A stretch of DNA of 64,000 bases, taken from contig NZ_JAUSXY010000001.1 of the NCBI RefSeq assembly GCF_030944625.1, positions 620,001-684,000 of the forward strand, written 5' to 3'. This document shows positions 35,913-43,911 of the stretch, piece by piece. Source of the DNA: Arthrobacter sp. SLBN-112. Its GTDB lineage: Bacteria > Actinomycetota > Actinomycetes > Actinomycetales > Micrococcaceae. Made by a program: the position numbers and the translations under genes. The notes under the pieces are model-generated. The model worked only from the letters and a program-made list of their open reading frames with translations. It was not told where the DNA came from and made no database searches. Numbering within the stretch: position 1 is the first letter of the stretch; each line of letters starts with the position of its first letter.

Positions 35913-37253
35913 ATGTCTGATAACAAGACGCCGGAAGCCGACCTCCTGGCGGCCCCGGCAGCACGGCGGCGGATCTTCGCCTCCACCATGCTGGGAAACA
36001 TAGTCGAATACTACGACTTCACCCTCTACGGAACCCTGGCAGCAATCATTGCCACCCAGTTCTTCCCCTCCGGCGACCCCACTGTGGCGCTCCTGGCCGT
36101 GTACGTCGGGGTCGTCCTTTCCTACGCCATCCGTCCCCTCGGAGGTATCATCCTCGGCCCCCTGGCGGACATCAAGGGACGCAAATTTGTCCTGGTCCTC
36201 ACCATCGCCCTCATGAGCATTGGGACAGCAGGCATCGGCTTCCTGCCCACCTTCGCCGCCATCGGCGTCGCCGCGCCTGTTCTGCTGCTGCTCTCCAGGC
36301 TCCTCCAGGGGATTGGCGCAAGCGTCGAATACACAACGGCAGCAAACTTCCTCTTTGAACATGAACGCGGCCGACGACCCAACTTCATCGCCGGCGTCCT
36401 GAACTCCACGGCCTCCGTGGGTTCCTTCCTCGCAGCAGGGCTCGCCTACGTCCTCAGCGTCGCGATGCCCGGGGACACCTTCACCTCCTGGGGATGGCGC
36501 ATCCCATTCCTGCTCTCGATCCCCATCGCCCTTATCGGGGTCTACATGCGCAACCACCTCAGCGAGACCCCAGAATTCCAGGAAGTCGTCCGCACAGTCG
36601 CAGCCGAGAAGGTAAAACAAACCCCGTTGCGCACCGCCGTCCGACTCTACTGGTCAGACATGCTCAAAGCCATCGGTCTTGGCGCCGGGCAGAGGATCGG
36701 CTCCTACACCATCCAGGCCTACTTCGTCACCGCCCTGATAACTGCGGGGTTCCCGGCATCCCAGGCCCTCCTGGCCTCAATGCTGACCTACCTCGTCGGA
36801 CCCATCACCAGCATCTGGGGCGGCCAGCTCTCCGATAAGTACGGCGCCAAACGCGTACTGCTGACCGGGTACGGGCTCTTCGTCGCCCTGACCGTTCCGG
36901 CGTTCTACGCCATCGGCAACAAATCCATCCTGCTGGCCACTGCCGCCGTCATCGTCTTCACCCTCATCAACAACCTGATCGCCGCACCCCTGAGCGTGGC
37001 CTACGTGCTCAGCTTCCCGCCTGAAGTCAGGGCAACGGCCGCAGCCCTGAACTTCAACATCGGCACCTCAGTGATCGGCGCCACCGCAGGACTCGTCGCC
37101 GTCTGGCTCTTCTCCGTCACGGGGTCCAACGTCTCCTTCGGCTGGTACACCACAGCTGCCTGCGTGGTATCAATCTGCGTTACGATCTTCGCCCTCCCTG
37201 CGGCCCTCCACAGGGTGCGGCCTGCCAAAACGGCCGTAGCAATGTCGGCCTGA
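35913..37253 (+). CDS. MFS transporter, metabolite:H+ symporter family
   Basis: A 446-residue twelve-helix MFS carrier of the MHS type (shikimate/proline-betaine/citrate-like). Typical are the start ASTMLGNIVEYYDFTLYGTLAA, the RPLGGIILGPLADIKGRK loop, LLQGIGASVEYTTAANFLFEH, and SWGWRIPFLLSIPIALIGVYMR followed by a SETPEF motif. These usually carry organic acids or zwitterions. Its place after hyuAB, with a terminator between, suggests uptake of the cyclic amide or its product (inference). Confidence 0.88.
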   Translation: MSDNKTPEADLLAAPAARRRIFASTMLGNIVEYYDFTLYGTLAAIIATQFFPSGDPTVALLAVYVGVVLSYAIRPLGGIILGPLADIKGRKFVLVLTIALMSIGTAGIGFLPTFAAIGVAAPVLLLLSRLLQGIGASVEYTTAANFLFEHERGRRPNFIAGVLNSTASVGSFLAAGLAYVLSVAMPGDTFTSWGWRIPFLLSIPIALIGVYMRNHLSETPEFQEVVRTVAAEKVKQTPLRTAVRLYWSDMLKAIGLGAGQRIGSYTIQAYFVTALITAGFPASQALLASMLTYLVGPITSIWGGQLSDKYGAKRVLLTGYGLFVALTVPAFYAIGNKSILLATAAVIVFTLINNLIAAPLSVAYVLSFPPEVRATAAALNFNIGTSVIGATAGLVAVWLFSVTGSNVSFGWYTTAACVVSICVTIFALPAALHRVRPAKTAVAMSA

Positions 37254-37268
37254 TCAAGGGCAGAGGAC

Positions 37269-37300
37269 ATGGGCCGGGCGCAGCCAGCGCACCGGCCCAT
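37269..37300. terminator. Bidirectional hairpin between convergent genes
   Basis: ATGGGCCGG (37269-37277) and CCGGCCCAT (37292-37300) form a 9-bp GC-rich stem 16 bp after the MFS stop and before the end of the convergent LacI gene. It probably terminates transcription from both sides. Confidence 0.6.
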
Positions 37301-37330
37301 TCCCCTGCCCTGTCCGGGGCTTCGACGGGG

Positions 37331-38417
37331 TCATCGGTCCAATGTGCTCGGGGGCCTCGCCGTGGAATCGCGCACGATCAAACGGCCACTGAGCATCCTG
37401 TCTCCACGGCCATCCTGGGTTGCAGATATGGTCGACAACAGTTCCTCGGTGGCCGCCATCCCCAGCTGATAGCTGGGCTGATCAACAACCGTCAGTCGGG
37501 GGGCGGACCAACGTCGCCCAGTCCTGATCGTCAAAACCAATCAAAGACATATCCTTGGGGCAGGAGATCTTTAGATCCTGCAACGCAGCAAACGCCCCCG
37601 CGCTCAGTTCGCTGTCGGTGCAGTAAACGGCAGTCAACTGCGGGTTGTCCCTCAGCAACCTCCGCGTCGCCTCATAGGCCGCAGCCTTTGCATAAGCGCT
37701 ACGCGCAACATACTCATCCCGGTAACGAATACCGGCGCCGCGGAGAGCATTCACATAACCCACCAGTCTCGCTGCGCTCGGACGCAGGTTCCTGGCTTCC
37801 TGCGGAGCGTCGGGCTCCCACCCCGCCGGCATCAGAGCTTCGCTGACAATCCCGATGTCCTGGTGTCCAAGATCGATCAGGTGATTGACCGCAAGGGTCG
37901 AGGCCTCCACATGGTTTACCGAGATGAAGGAAGCCGCCTTGACATTCGGCGCCGGCCTGTCCAGCAGGGTCACGGCAATACCCTGGCCCTCAAGCCGTTC
38001 CAGATGCTCGGTTTCCTCTGTCGAAACCGGCGCCACGACGATGCCATCAACACGTTTACCTGCCAGAAGTTCAACGGCGCGGCGCTCCAGCGTCAGGTCA
38101 CCTTCGGTGCTGCTCAGCAGAACCTCGTACCCGGCTTCGCGCGCTGCGGTGGAAATGCCCCGCATGGCAACGGCAAAAAAGTGATTCCCCACGTCCGGGA
38201 TCACCACGCCTATCGTCCTGGTTCGACCCGTGATCATGCTTCTGGCTAGGGCGTTGGGCTGGTACCCCAGTTCCTCCGCCGCCTTCTGCACCGCTTCCCT
38301 TGTCTTGGCGCTGACCGACCCGTACCGGGCCAGCGCCCGGGCAGCCGTCGACTTCGAAACACCTGCCCTCGCGGCAACATCGATGATGGTGGCTGAAGGA
38401 AGCGGCGGACGGCTCAC
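37331..38417 (-). pseudogene. LacI-family regulator, interrupted by a +1 frameshift near the C-terminus
   Basis: A LacI repressor whose first about 305 residues are in one frame (HTH SATIIDVAARAGVSKSTAARALARYGSVS; sensor to GFDDQDWATLVRP) and whose last about 55 (LTVVDQPSYQLGMAATEELL to the end) are in the next. The break is at a run of six G on the plus strand (37498-37503); deleting one base joins the frames into about 361 residues. GTG 38417 is the preferred start because GAGAGGAAC precedes it. In this assembly the protein would end early at TDGC. It is the likely repressor of the hydantoinase operon, given matching operators. Confidence 0.85.
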
Positions 38418-38480
38418 GTAGTTCCTCTCATGAACGGATGTCAGCGCCACACGTTGCCCGCCGAACTGCCGTTCCCGAAA

Positions 38481-38496
38481 ATGGGATCGTTACCAT
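38481..38496. promoter_or_regulatory. Operator upstream of the LacI gene
   Basis: ATGGGATCGTTACCAT is an imperfect 16-bp palindrome (6 of 8 pairs) about 65 bp upstream of the LacI start at 38417. It resembles the TGGGAACGTTCCCA sites upstream of hyuA and suggests autoregulation by the same repressor. Confidence 0.5.
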
Positions 38497-38844
38497 CGTC
38501 TCACGGCAAGTGCCGCAATCGCCGAGTTGGCGGATCACAAGCCGGGCGGAATTAGGAGTCGGACGCCTCGGTTCACCATCGGGATCAGTACCAAAATATC
38601 GGATCCAAGAAACGGATAGCTCGGTTACCGAGTATCGGCTGAAAGGACTTCCCTGAAACCCCTTTTTCCAGAGGCCGGTACTTTGGGGTTGAGCGTCGTT
38701 TCGTTTATGCCAGGCAGCGACTGTCGTTGACCGGATCGATCATTCAGCCGTAGGAACAGACGCGTTCGCAGCTGTCTGTGGATGGTCCCCTACTTTCGCA
38801 TGTCCTGAGCCGGTCACTTAGCCAGCTGGTCTTACTGCGGCAAT
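38497..38844. other. About 350 bp without a gene between two LacI genes
   Basis: No open frame here resembles a protein and no strong dyad was noticed. It is the upstream sequence of one LacI gene and the downstream sequence of the next, both on the minus strand. It may hold decayed sequence. Confidence 0.4.
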
Positions 38845-39984
38845 TCATGCATGGCCGCTGTCCCGGATCTGTGCCGGCGTCCCCTGGTTGTCACAAGAAA
38901 TTGGTGCCAGGTGGCTGGCAATTGGCTGCGTCCCTACCGATCCCCGGCGGACCAGCGTCGCGGTGAACTTGGGGGCGGGGGCCAGGCGGGGCAGGCCTTC
39001 GATCTGGCGGATCAGTGCCTTTGCGGCCGCCACGCCCATATTGTAGACGGGCTGGGCTATGACGGTCAGCGGCGGGCTGGTCAGGCGTGTCCAGGCGAAG
39101 TCGTCATACATGAGGAACGAGACGTCCGACGGAATGGCGAGACCAAGTTCCTGGATGGCTTCCACAACGCTGAGGGCAATGAGCCCGTCGGAGGCGACGA
39201 TGGCGGTTGCTTGGTCCGGCCTGAGGAGCACATCGCGCGTAATCCGGCGGATGGACTCCGCGTCGCCGGCGTTGAGCCGTACGAGGTCTTCGGGGAAGGG
39301 AAGTTCCCGCTCCTGGAAGGCCTGCTGCATGCCGTCCAGGCGGTCGGCGATCTGGGACGAATCGAGCAGCATCCCCGGCCGGTAGGGGGATTCCGTCCTG
39401 AGTGTGGAAATAAAGGCGATCCGCCGGTGTCCGGCCTGGAGAAGGTACCGGGTGGACTCGTAGGAGATGCCGGCCATGTCCACGGCCATCGTCTCAACCT
39501 CCAGCTGCCCGGCCTTACGGTCCAGCAGGACCAGGGGGCGGCCGGAATCGTGAACGCGCTGTAAATGGTGTGTTTCCACTGACGATGCCGGTGCCACGAT
39601 CAGGCCATCCACGCGCTTGTCCAGGAGCACCCTGACAGCGTCGACTTCGGCCGCCGTGTCCTCGTCGGTGTTAATGAGGATGACATTGAAGCCGTCCTTC
39701 TTGGCGGTATCGGTGATACCCCTGGTGGCCAGGCCAAAGTGCGGGTTTTCGATGTCACCCACCACCACCCCGATGGTGTGGGATTTCCCCGTGTTCATGC
39801 TCCGCGCAAGCTCGTTGGGGCGGTACGCGAGCTCCTCCGCGGCGGCCAGGACACGCTCCCGGACGTCGTCGCTCACGGCACCGTAGTTGCCCAGAGCGCG
39901 GGCGGCCTGGGCTTTGGATACCTGGGCGGCCTTCGCGACGTCCGCGACGGTGACATCGCGGCGCCTGGAACCATTGCTGTTCAT
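38845..39984 (-). CDS. LacI-family regulator, divergent from the amino-acid ABC system
   Basis: A 379-residue LacI regulator with HTH TVADVAKAAQVSKAQAARALGNYGAVS (about residues 11-37), related in this part to the regulator at 37331-38417 (KSTAARALARYGSVS). The sensor domain ends LMYDDFAWTRLTSPPLTVIAQPVYNMGVAAAK. It diverges from a polar amino-acid-type ABC operon with a striking double operator between. LacI control of an amino-acid-type transporter is uncommon, so the ligand may be an amino-sugar-like or opine-like compound (inference). Confidence 0.9.
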   Translation of the reverse strand: MNSNGSRRRDVTVADVAKAAQVSKAQAARALGNYGAVSDDVRERVLAAAEELAYRPNELARSMNTGKSHTIGVVVGDIENPHFGLATRGITDTAKKDGFNVILINTDEDTAAEVDAVRVLLDKRVDGLIVAPASSVETHHLQRVHDSGRPLVLLDRKAGQLEVETMAVDMAGISYESTRYLLQAGHRRIAFISTLRTESPYRPGMLLDSSQIADRLDGMQQAFQERELPFPEDLVRLNAGDAESIRRITRDVLLRPDQATAIVASDGLIALSVVEAIQELGLAIPSDVSFLMYDDFAWTRLTSPPLTVIAQPVYNMGVAAAKALIRQIEGLPRLAPAPKFTATLVRRGSVGTQPIASHLAPISCDNQGTPAQIRDSGHA

Positions 39985-40050
39985 CTTCGCCTTCCGGAGG
40001 GGCCCTTGACGACCGGTGTGGTCTGGGTTACATTTTTAGCAACCCCGATG

Positions 40051-40089
40051 TGAGTCCGGTCTCAATCCTATCGAGTGAGACCGGACTCA
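40051..40089. promoter_or_regulatory. Twin operator: two 14-bp near-palindromes in inverted arrangement
   Basis: TGAGTCCGGTCTCA (40051-40064) and TGAGACCGGACTCA (40076-40089) are exact inverted copies, 25 bp apart centre to centre; each is itself a palindrome with one mismatched pair (consensus TGAGWCCGGWCTCA). They lie between the LacI gene and the binding-protein gene, about 60 bp upstream of the latter. The central CCGG and absence of an AACGTT-type core distinguish them from the other operators here. The adjacent LacI protein is the expected binder. Confidence 0.75.
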
Positions 40090-40147
40090 GCAAGGGATTC
40101 AGAAACGAGGCCGAAGGGCCTCTAGCTTCCACGATTGGAATAATGCT

Positions 40148-41026
40148 GTGACTAAACGACTGAGCTTCCGCTCGGGGGTGATCGTTGCGGCTGCTGTCGC
40201 AGCCCTCCTGGCCCTGTCCGGCTGTGGCGGTTCGACCCCCGCGTCGTCCTCTAGTGCGTCGGACAACCCGTACGGCCTGATCCAGGCCGGGACCATCCGC
40301 GTCGCCAGCCTGGGCGACTCGAAGCCCTACACGTTCACCGACGCGCAGGGTAACTTCACCGGCTTCGACGTTGAGCTGTTCAAGGACGTGGCCCACCGGG
40401 CCGGGGTGGACAACGTGGTCTTCACCGGCCAGGACTTCTCGGCGATCCTGCCGGCCGTCTCCAACGGACAGTTCGACGTGGGCGTGGCGGCGATCGGCAT
40501 CACGGACAAACGCAAGCAGACCGTTGATTTCTCCGACGGCTACCTTGCCGGATACCTGACCGTCATCACCACCAAAGACTCCGGGATCAAGGATGCCGAC
40601 GGCCTCTCCGGAAAGCGGCTCGGCGTGGTCCAGGGCTCCCTGCAGGAAGCCTATGCGGTGAAGAACTTCTCCTCAGCGAACCTGGTCCGCTTCCCGGATA
40701 ACAACACCGCGATTGCCGCACTGAACAGTGGTAGCGTGGACGCCCACTTCCTGGACTACGAGGCTGCCAAGGCCTACGAGACGCAGTACGGCCTGGTCAG
40801 CGCCGCGGACATCCCTTCCTTCGACGCTCCCGCAGGGTTCGCCATTGCCAAGGGCAAGGACGCCTTCAAGGAGGCCCTGAACAAGGGCCTGGCCGCCGCG
40901 ATGGAGGACGGCACCTGGAAGAAGCTCTACCAGAAGTGGTTCCCGGGCTCCCCGATGCCCGAGCAGTACCTGCCCAAGGCCGAACAGACCGCAACCCCCA
41001 CCGCCAGCGCTTCCGCCAGCAAGTAA
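40148..41026 (+). CDS. Polar amino-acid-type ABC substrate-binding lipoprotein
   Basis: A 292-residue family-3 solute-binding protein (GlnH/HisJ-like) with a lipoprotein signal ending LSGC (Cys26). Family features are [56 protein letters not shown] and the C-terminal [14 protein letters not shown]. It captures an amino acid or related compound outside the cell. The start is GTG 40148 with a poor ribosome site. A strong hairpin lies between it and the permease gene. Confidence 0.9.
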   Translation: MTKRLSFRSGVIVAAAVAALLALSGCGGSTPASSSSASDNPYGLIQAGTIRVASLGDSKPYTFTDAQGNFTGFDVELFKDVAHRAGVDNVVFTGQDFSAILPAVSNGQFDVGVAAIGITDKRKQTVDFSDGYLAGYLTVITTKDSGIKDADGLSGKRLGVVQGSLQEAYAVKNFSSANLVRFPDNNTAIAALNSGSVDAHFLDYEAAKAYETQYGLVSAADIPSFDAPAGFAIAKGKDAFKEALNKGLAAAMEDGTWKKLYQKWFPGSPMPEQYLPKAEQTATPTASASASK

Positions 41027-41098
41027 GCAGCCGGGCCGGCAAACGGCCCGTTATGCACCGCGAGCACGTCGGGCGTTAACCCCGGCTGCCACTTGAGA

Positions 41099-41127
41099 CG
41101 GGCGGACCGCCACCGGCGGTCCGCCCG
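41099..41127 (+). terminator. Intercistronic hairpin between binding protein and permease genes
   Basis: CGGGCGGACCGCC (41099-41111) and GGCGGTCCGCCCG (41115-41127) make a perfect 13-bp stem with a 3-nt loop, 34 bp before the permease start. It has no U-tract. Such structures often stabilise the upstream binding-protein mRNA or partially stop transcription, giving more binding protein than membrane subunits. Confidence 0.65.
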
Positions 41128-41160
41128 GAATTCACAAGCTAACTACGTCTGAGAGCAACC

Positions 41161-41949
41161 ATGGACTGGTTCAATACCATCATCCGCACCTTCTTTGACT
41201 TCGGCGCGATGGCCGAAGTCATGCCCCAGCTCCTCGGGGTCGGGCTCCTGAACACGCTGATCATCTCCGTTTCCGCCACCGTCATCGGCGTCGCGCTGGG
41301 CATGGTCGTCGCCGTCATGGGCATCTCCCCTTCCCGGTGGCTGCGGGTTCCGGCCCGGATCTACACCGACCTGTTCCGGGGCCTTCCTGCCATCCTGACC
41401 ATCCTGCTGATCGGGCAGGGCTTCGCCCGGTTGAGCCAGTCGGTCTTCGGGCCCTCGCCCTACCCGCTGGGCATCATCGCCCTGAGCCTGATCGCCAGCG
41501 CCTACATCGGCGAGATCTTCCGCGCCGGCATCCAGAGCGTAGACAAAGGCCAGGGTGAGGCCTGCCGGGCCCTGGGCATGAGCTACGCCAAGTCCATGGC
41601 CCTGGTGGTGGTGCCGCAAGGCGTCCGCCGGGTACTTCCGGCCCTGGTGAACCAGTTCATCGCCATCGTCAAGGACTCCTCGCTGGTCTACTTCCTGGGC
41701 CTGCTGGTCACCGAACGCGAACTCTTCCGCGTGGGCCAGGACGCCGCGGTCCTCTCCGGCAACCTCTCGCCGCTCGTCGCGGCGGGCCTGTTCTACCTCG
41801 TGGTCACGGTGCCGCTGACCCACCTGGTTAACTACTTCGACAACAGGTTCCGGGCAGGCCGCCGCCGTCCCTCAGCCCCCAGCAGCGGGCTGAACGAAGT
41901 CAAGGAACTCGACGCGGCCTCGCCGCTGATCACCGGGAGCAACACATGA
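41161..41949 (+). CDS. Polar amino-acid-type ABC permease
   Basis: A 262-residue permease of the HisM/GlnP type with five or so membrane segments and the EAA loop QGEACRALGMSYAKSMALVVVPQGVRRVLP. GLPAILTILLIGQG and IALSLIASAYIGEIFRAGI are typical of the family. A single permease presumably forms a homodimer. The stop overlaps the ATPase start in ATGA (41946-41949). Confidence 0.9.
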   Translation: MDWFNTIIRTFFDFGAMAEVMPQLLGVGLLNTLIISVSATVIGVALGMVVAVMGISPSRWLRVPARIYTDLFRGLPAILTILLIGQGFARLSQSVFGPSPYPLGIIALSLIASAYIGEIFRAGIQSVDKGQGEACRALGMSYAKSMALVVVPQGVRRVLPALVNQFIAIVKDSSLVYFLGLLVTERELFRVGQDAAVLSGNLSPLVAAGLFYLVVTVPLTHLVNYFDNRFRAGRRRPSAPSSGLNEVKELDAASPLITGSNT

Positions 41950-42726
41950 GCACTAGCACCAGCAACACGGCCAACACCGCGCCGGACATCGAGACCTTGC
42001 CACGGCTCCAGCCTGGAGCTACGGAAACTGACCATGGCCTACGGGGACATCGAAGTCCTCCGCAACGTCACCCTCACCGTGGCCCCCGGCACCACCACCT
42101 GCATCATCGGGCCCTCCGGTTCCGGCAAGTCCACGCTGCTGCGCGGCGTCAACCGCCTCCATGAACCCAAAAGCGGTGACGTGATCCTCGCCGGGGAAAG
42201 CGCCCTCACCGTCAAGCCGGACATCCTGCGGGCCCGCATCGGCATGGTCTTCCAGCACTTCAATCTTTTCCCGGACCACACTGCCCTGGAGAACGTGGCC
42301 CTGGCACTGTGGAGCGTGAAGGGCATGTCCAAGGCCGAAGCACGGGAACGCGCCCGCCGCCGCCTCGCCGAGGTTGGCCTCGCCGAACGCGCTGACCACC
42401 GCCCCAGGGACCTTTCCGGCGGCCAACAGCAGCGCGTCGCCATCGCCAGGGCCCTCGCCATGGAACCGGAAGTAATGCTCTTCGACGAGGCCACCAGTGC
42501 CCTGGACCCCGAACTGGTCAAAGGCGTCCTGAACCTCATGGCAGGCCTCGCCAAGCGCGGCATGACCATGGTTGTGGTCACCCACGAGATGGGCTTCGCC
42601 CGCAAGGTCGCCGACCAGGTCGTCTTCATGGACGAAGGCGAAGTCGTCGAGGCCGGCACGCCCGCTGACCTGTTCGACAATCCCCAGTCCGAACGCCTCC
42701 AGCGCTTCCTCTCCGAAGTCCTCTGA
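41946..42726 (+). pseudogene. Polar amino-acid-type ABC ATPase, interrupted by a +1 frameshift
   Basis: An ATPase of the GlnQ/HisP type with Walker [10 protein letters not shown], signature [19 protein letters not shown] and Walker [15 protein letters not shown]. The N-terminal part ([21 protein letters not shown]) is in the frame coupled to the permease stop; [16 protein letters not shown] and everything after are in the next frame. Removing one C at 42008-42009 joins them into about 259 residues. Without that, translation from ATG 42034 would give a protein lacking the first beta-strand. The indel may be a sequencing error. Confidence 0.85.
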
Positions 42727-42761
42727 TGCCGGATCCTCTGATGCCCACCGCTCTGATGCAC
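42718..42761 (+). repeat. Short tandem duplications at the 5' end of the Gfo/Idh gene
   Basis: TCCTCTGATGCC occurs at 42718-42729 and again at 42733-42744, and a third, shorter copy CTCTGATGC follows at 42751-42759. Each copy supplies an in-frame ATG, so the duplication multiplied the possible start codons. Confidence 0.6.
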
Positions 42762-43796
42762 ACCGTTTCCGGCGCCCGAATCCGGACCGCCATCGTCGGG
42801 TTCGGGGTCTCCGGCAAAGTCTTCCACGCACCCCTCATCGCCGCAGACCCGGGCTACTCCCTCGAGGTGATCGTAACCGCCGACCCGGAGCGCGCAGCGG
42901 AAGCTGGCCGCCTCTACCCGGACGCCCGCATCGTCCCGTCACCCGAAGCACTGTTCGCCCAGGCCACCGGCCTTGACCTCGTCATCCTCGGTACTCCCCC
43001 GGCGACCCACCTTGACCTCGCCACTACCGCCATCGCCCACGGACTGCACGTGGTGGTCGACAAGCCGTTCGTCACCACGGCCGCCCACGGCCACGAGCTG
43101 ATCAGCCGGGCGTCCGAGGCCGGGGTGCAGCTCACGGTCTTCCAGAACCGCCGGTGGGACGCCGACTTCCTGACGCTGCAAAAAGTCGTCCGGGACGGCG
43201 CCTTGGGTGAGGTTCGCAGCTTCGAATCACGCTTTGAATGGTGGCGGCCCGAAGGCTTCGGGAACTGGCGGGACACCGCCACCGTTGCCGAGGGCGGCGG
43301 TATCCTCCAGGACCTAGGCGCCCACCTGATCGACCAGGCCATCGAGCTCTTCGGTCCGGTCGCGGAAAGCTACGGGGAGACGGCCAACCACGGCCGTCCC
43401 GAGGGCGCCGACACCGAAGCCTTCGTGTCCCTGCTGCACGAATCCGGGGTCCGGTCCAGGCTATGGATGAACGGTATGGCCGCCCAAGTGGGACCCCGCT
43501 TCCACGTCCTTGGCTCCACCGCCGGGTACACCAAATGGGGCCTGGACAGCCAGGAGCCCGACCTCGCCGCCGGCATGGCTCCCACGGATCCCGCCTACGG
43601 CGTTGACCCGCAGGACTCTTGGGGGGTCCTGGGAGTTGACGGAGCCACCGCAGCGGTGCCTGCCGAAAAGGGCGCCTACCCCCGGTTCTACACCGAACTG
43701 GCCACCGCCCTCCGCGGACACGGGCGCGTGCCCGTCAACCCAGCCGGGTCCCTCGACGTCCTCACTATCATCGAAAAAATCCACGCCTTCGCCTGA
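42726..43796 (+). CDS. Gfo/Idh/MocA-family oxidoreductase
   Basis: A 356-residue NAD(P)-dependent oxidoreductase with Rossmann start IRTAIVGFGVSGKVFHAPLI, the VVDKPF motif containing the conserved Lys-Pro, and the C-terminal alpha/beta domain (GGGILQDLGAHLIDQAIELFGP). Such enzymes oxidise or reduce sugars, polyols or imines. The start is uncertain: ATG 42726, 42741 and 42756 arise from a short repeat of CTCTGATGC. It overlaps the ATPase stop by one base and precedes an FAD oxidoreductase gene. With that enzyme it could process the imported compound in two oxidation steps (inference). Confidence 0.88.
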   Translation: MPDPLMPTALMHTVSGARIRTAIVGFGVSGKVFHAPLIAADPGYSLEVIVTADPERAAEAGRLYPDARIVPSPEALFAQATGLDLVILGTPPATHLDLATTAIAHGLHVVVDKPFVTTAAHGHELISRASEAGVQLTVFQNRRWDADFLTLQKVVRDGALGEVRSFESRFEWWRPEGFGNWRDTATVAEGGGILQDLGAHLIDQAIELFGPVAESYGETANHGRPEGADTEAFVSLLHESGVRSRLWMNGMAAQVGPRFHVLGSTAGYTKWGLDSQEPDLAAGMAPTDPAYGVDPQDSWGVLGVDGATAAVPAEKGAYPRFYTELATALRGHGRVPVNPAGSLDVLTIIEKIHAFA

Positions 43797-43834
43797 CCAC
43801 CATTTCCCCTACGCACCCCTTCGCCTGACCACCG
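43787..43834 (+). repeat. 15-bp direct repeat across the Gfo/Idh stop codon
   Basis: CTTCGCCTGACCACC, which spans the stop codon, is present near 43788-43802 and again about 32 bp downstream near 43819-43833. It indicates a small tandem duplication at the 3' end of the gene, matching the one at its 5' end. Confidence 0.5.
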
Positions 43835-43911
43835 GCAGGCCCGTCCTGCGGGCCAACGCCGCCTACGGCACGCGAAGCCCGACACCTTAGAAATTAACGA
43901 AAGGGAGAACC

